A DNA stretch of 64,000 nt, from the NCBI GenBank assembly GCA_028753945.1, contig JAPNXP010000001.1:11708501-11772500 (forward strand), written 5' to 3'. The position numbers and the translations under genes are program-made. The notes beneath the pieces were generated by a model. It was not told where the DNA came from. It made no database searches and worked only from the letters and a program-made list of their open reading frames with translations. Within the stretch, counting starts at the first letter, position 1, and each line of letters starts with the position of its first letter. The stretch comes from Hexactinellida sp. DTS-2022. Lineage: Eukaryota > Porifera > Hexactinellida. This document shows, piece after piece, positions 63,672 to 64,000 of this stretch.

Positions 63672-63935
63672 GATGAACCCTACAGATACCAATGTAAACA
63701 ACAACAAATATGGGAATAACAGAAACACCAATGTAAACAACAACAAATATGGGAATAACAGAAACACCAATGTAAACAACAACAAATATGGGAATAACAG
63801 AAACACCAATGTAAACAACAACAAATATGGGAATAACAGAAACACCAATGTAAACAACAACAAATATGGGAATAACAGAAACACCAATGTAAACAACAAC
63901 AAATATGTGAATAACAGAAACACAGTAATTATATG
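63672..63935. repeat. 39-bp minisatellite, about 6-7 units, in a CCS intron
   Basis: The unit contains 'accaatgtaaacaacaacaa' followed by 'atatgggaataacagaaac', repeated almost without change from 63690 to 63925. 39 is a multiple of three, so open frames appear on both strands, but they are repeat artefacts. It lies just upstream of the CCS exon at 63658. Confidence 0.92.
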
Positions 63936-64000
63936 CATACACGTTTTTTTTTTTATAAGGAACACCTTTATAAGGAACTGCCCAGGCTGAGATGAGAATT

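Noticed and set aside
63405-63990. Repetitive membrane-like or Asn-rich proteins on both strands
   Set aside because: Both come from the 39-bp minisatellite, whose unit is a multiple of three; the minus frame is open into the CCS exon only by chance.

Overview
The window is nuclear DNA from an animal or a close holozoan relative. Exons are GC-rich and have GT-AG introns, while the DNA between them is AT-rich and packed with short inverted-repeat transposons. A T-box factor, a two-LIM CSRP protein and BLTP3, SEC24, DET1, RAD50, SRP54 and CCS orthologues all fit a metazoan. I cannot name the species; a marine, non-model invertebrate is my best guess.

Layout. 1-3.4 kb holds a degenerate calmodulin-like gene. 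3.4-22.4 kb is one 11-exon SEC24 gene on the minus strand (COPII cargo adaptor); the splice model gives an exact 1,134-residue frame. Its 10.5-kb intron 5 contains an intact single-exon DET1 gene on the plus strand, a damaged DET1 copy facing it as a 1.4-kb inverted repeat, and a decayed Ginger-type DNA transposon with 4-bp TTAA target duplications. 23.9-24.9 kb is an intronless T-box gene and 29.9-30.4 kb a LITAF-domain gene. 34.1-44.7 kb is a 9-exon BLTP3/SHIP164-type lipid-transfer gene on the minus strand (exact 1,425-residue frame), with an intronless CSRP gene nested on the other strand of its intron 3. 45.3-55.5 kb carries three RAD50 copies: one short fragment, one internally deleted copy that still keeps a 429-codon open frame, and one full-length single-exon gene. 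Remains of P-element-like and MULE transposases lie between the last two. A 142-bp satellite follows (55.8-57.0 kb), then a short unidentified frameshifted coding remnant, SRP54 (59.8-61.3 kb) and the 3' exons of CCS, the copper chaperone for SOD1, running off the right edge.

The genes are ordinary housekeeping or developmental genes and do not form a pathway. The notable biology is structural: nested genes, inverted duplications (DET1, and a 134-bp palindrome inside the RAD50 copy), many single-exon genes, short introns that are mostly one MITE each, and a dispersed family of GC-rich mini-hairpins. I found no CRISPR array, bacterial operon, rRNA or confident tRNA gene.

Exon borders come from reading-frame continuity, GT-AG dinucleotides and recalled family sequence; no alignment was run. 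Repeat ends without target duplications are good to about 10 bp.
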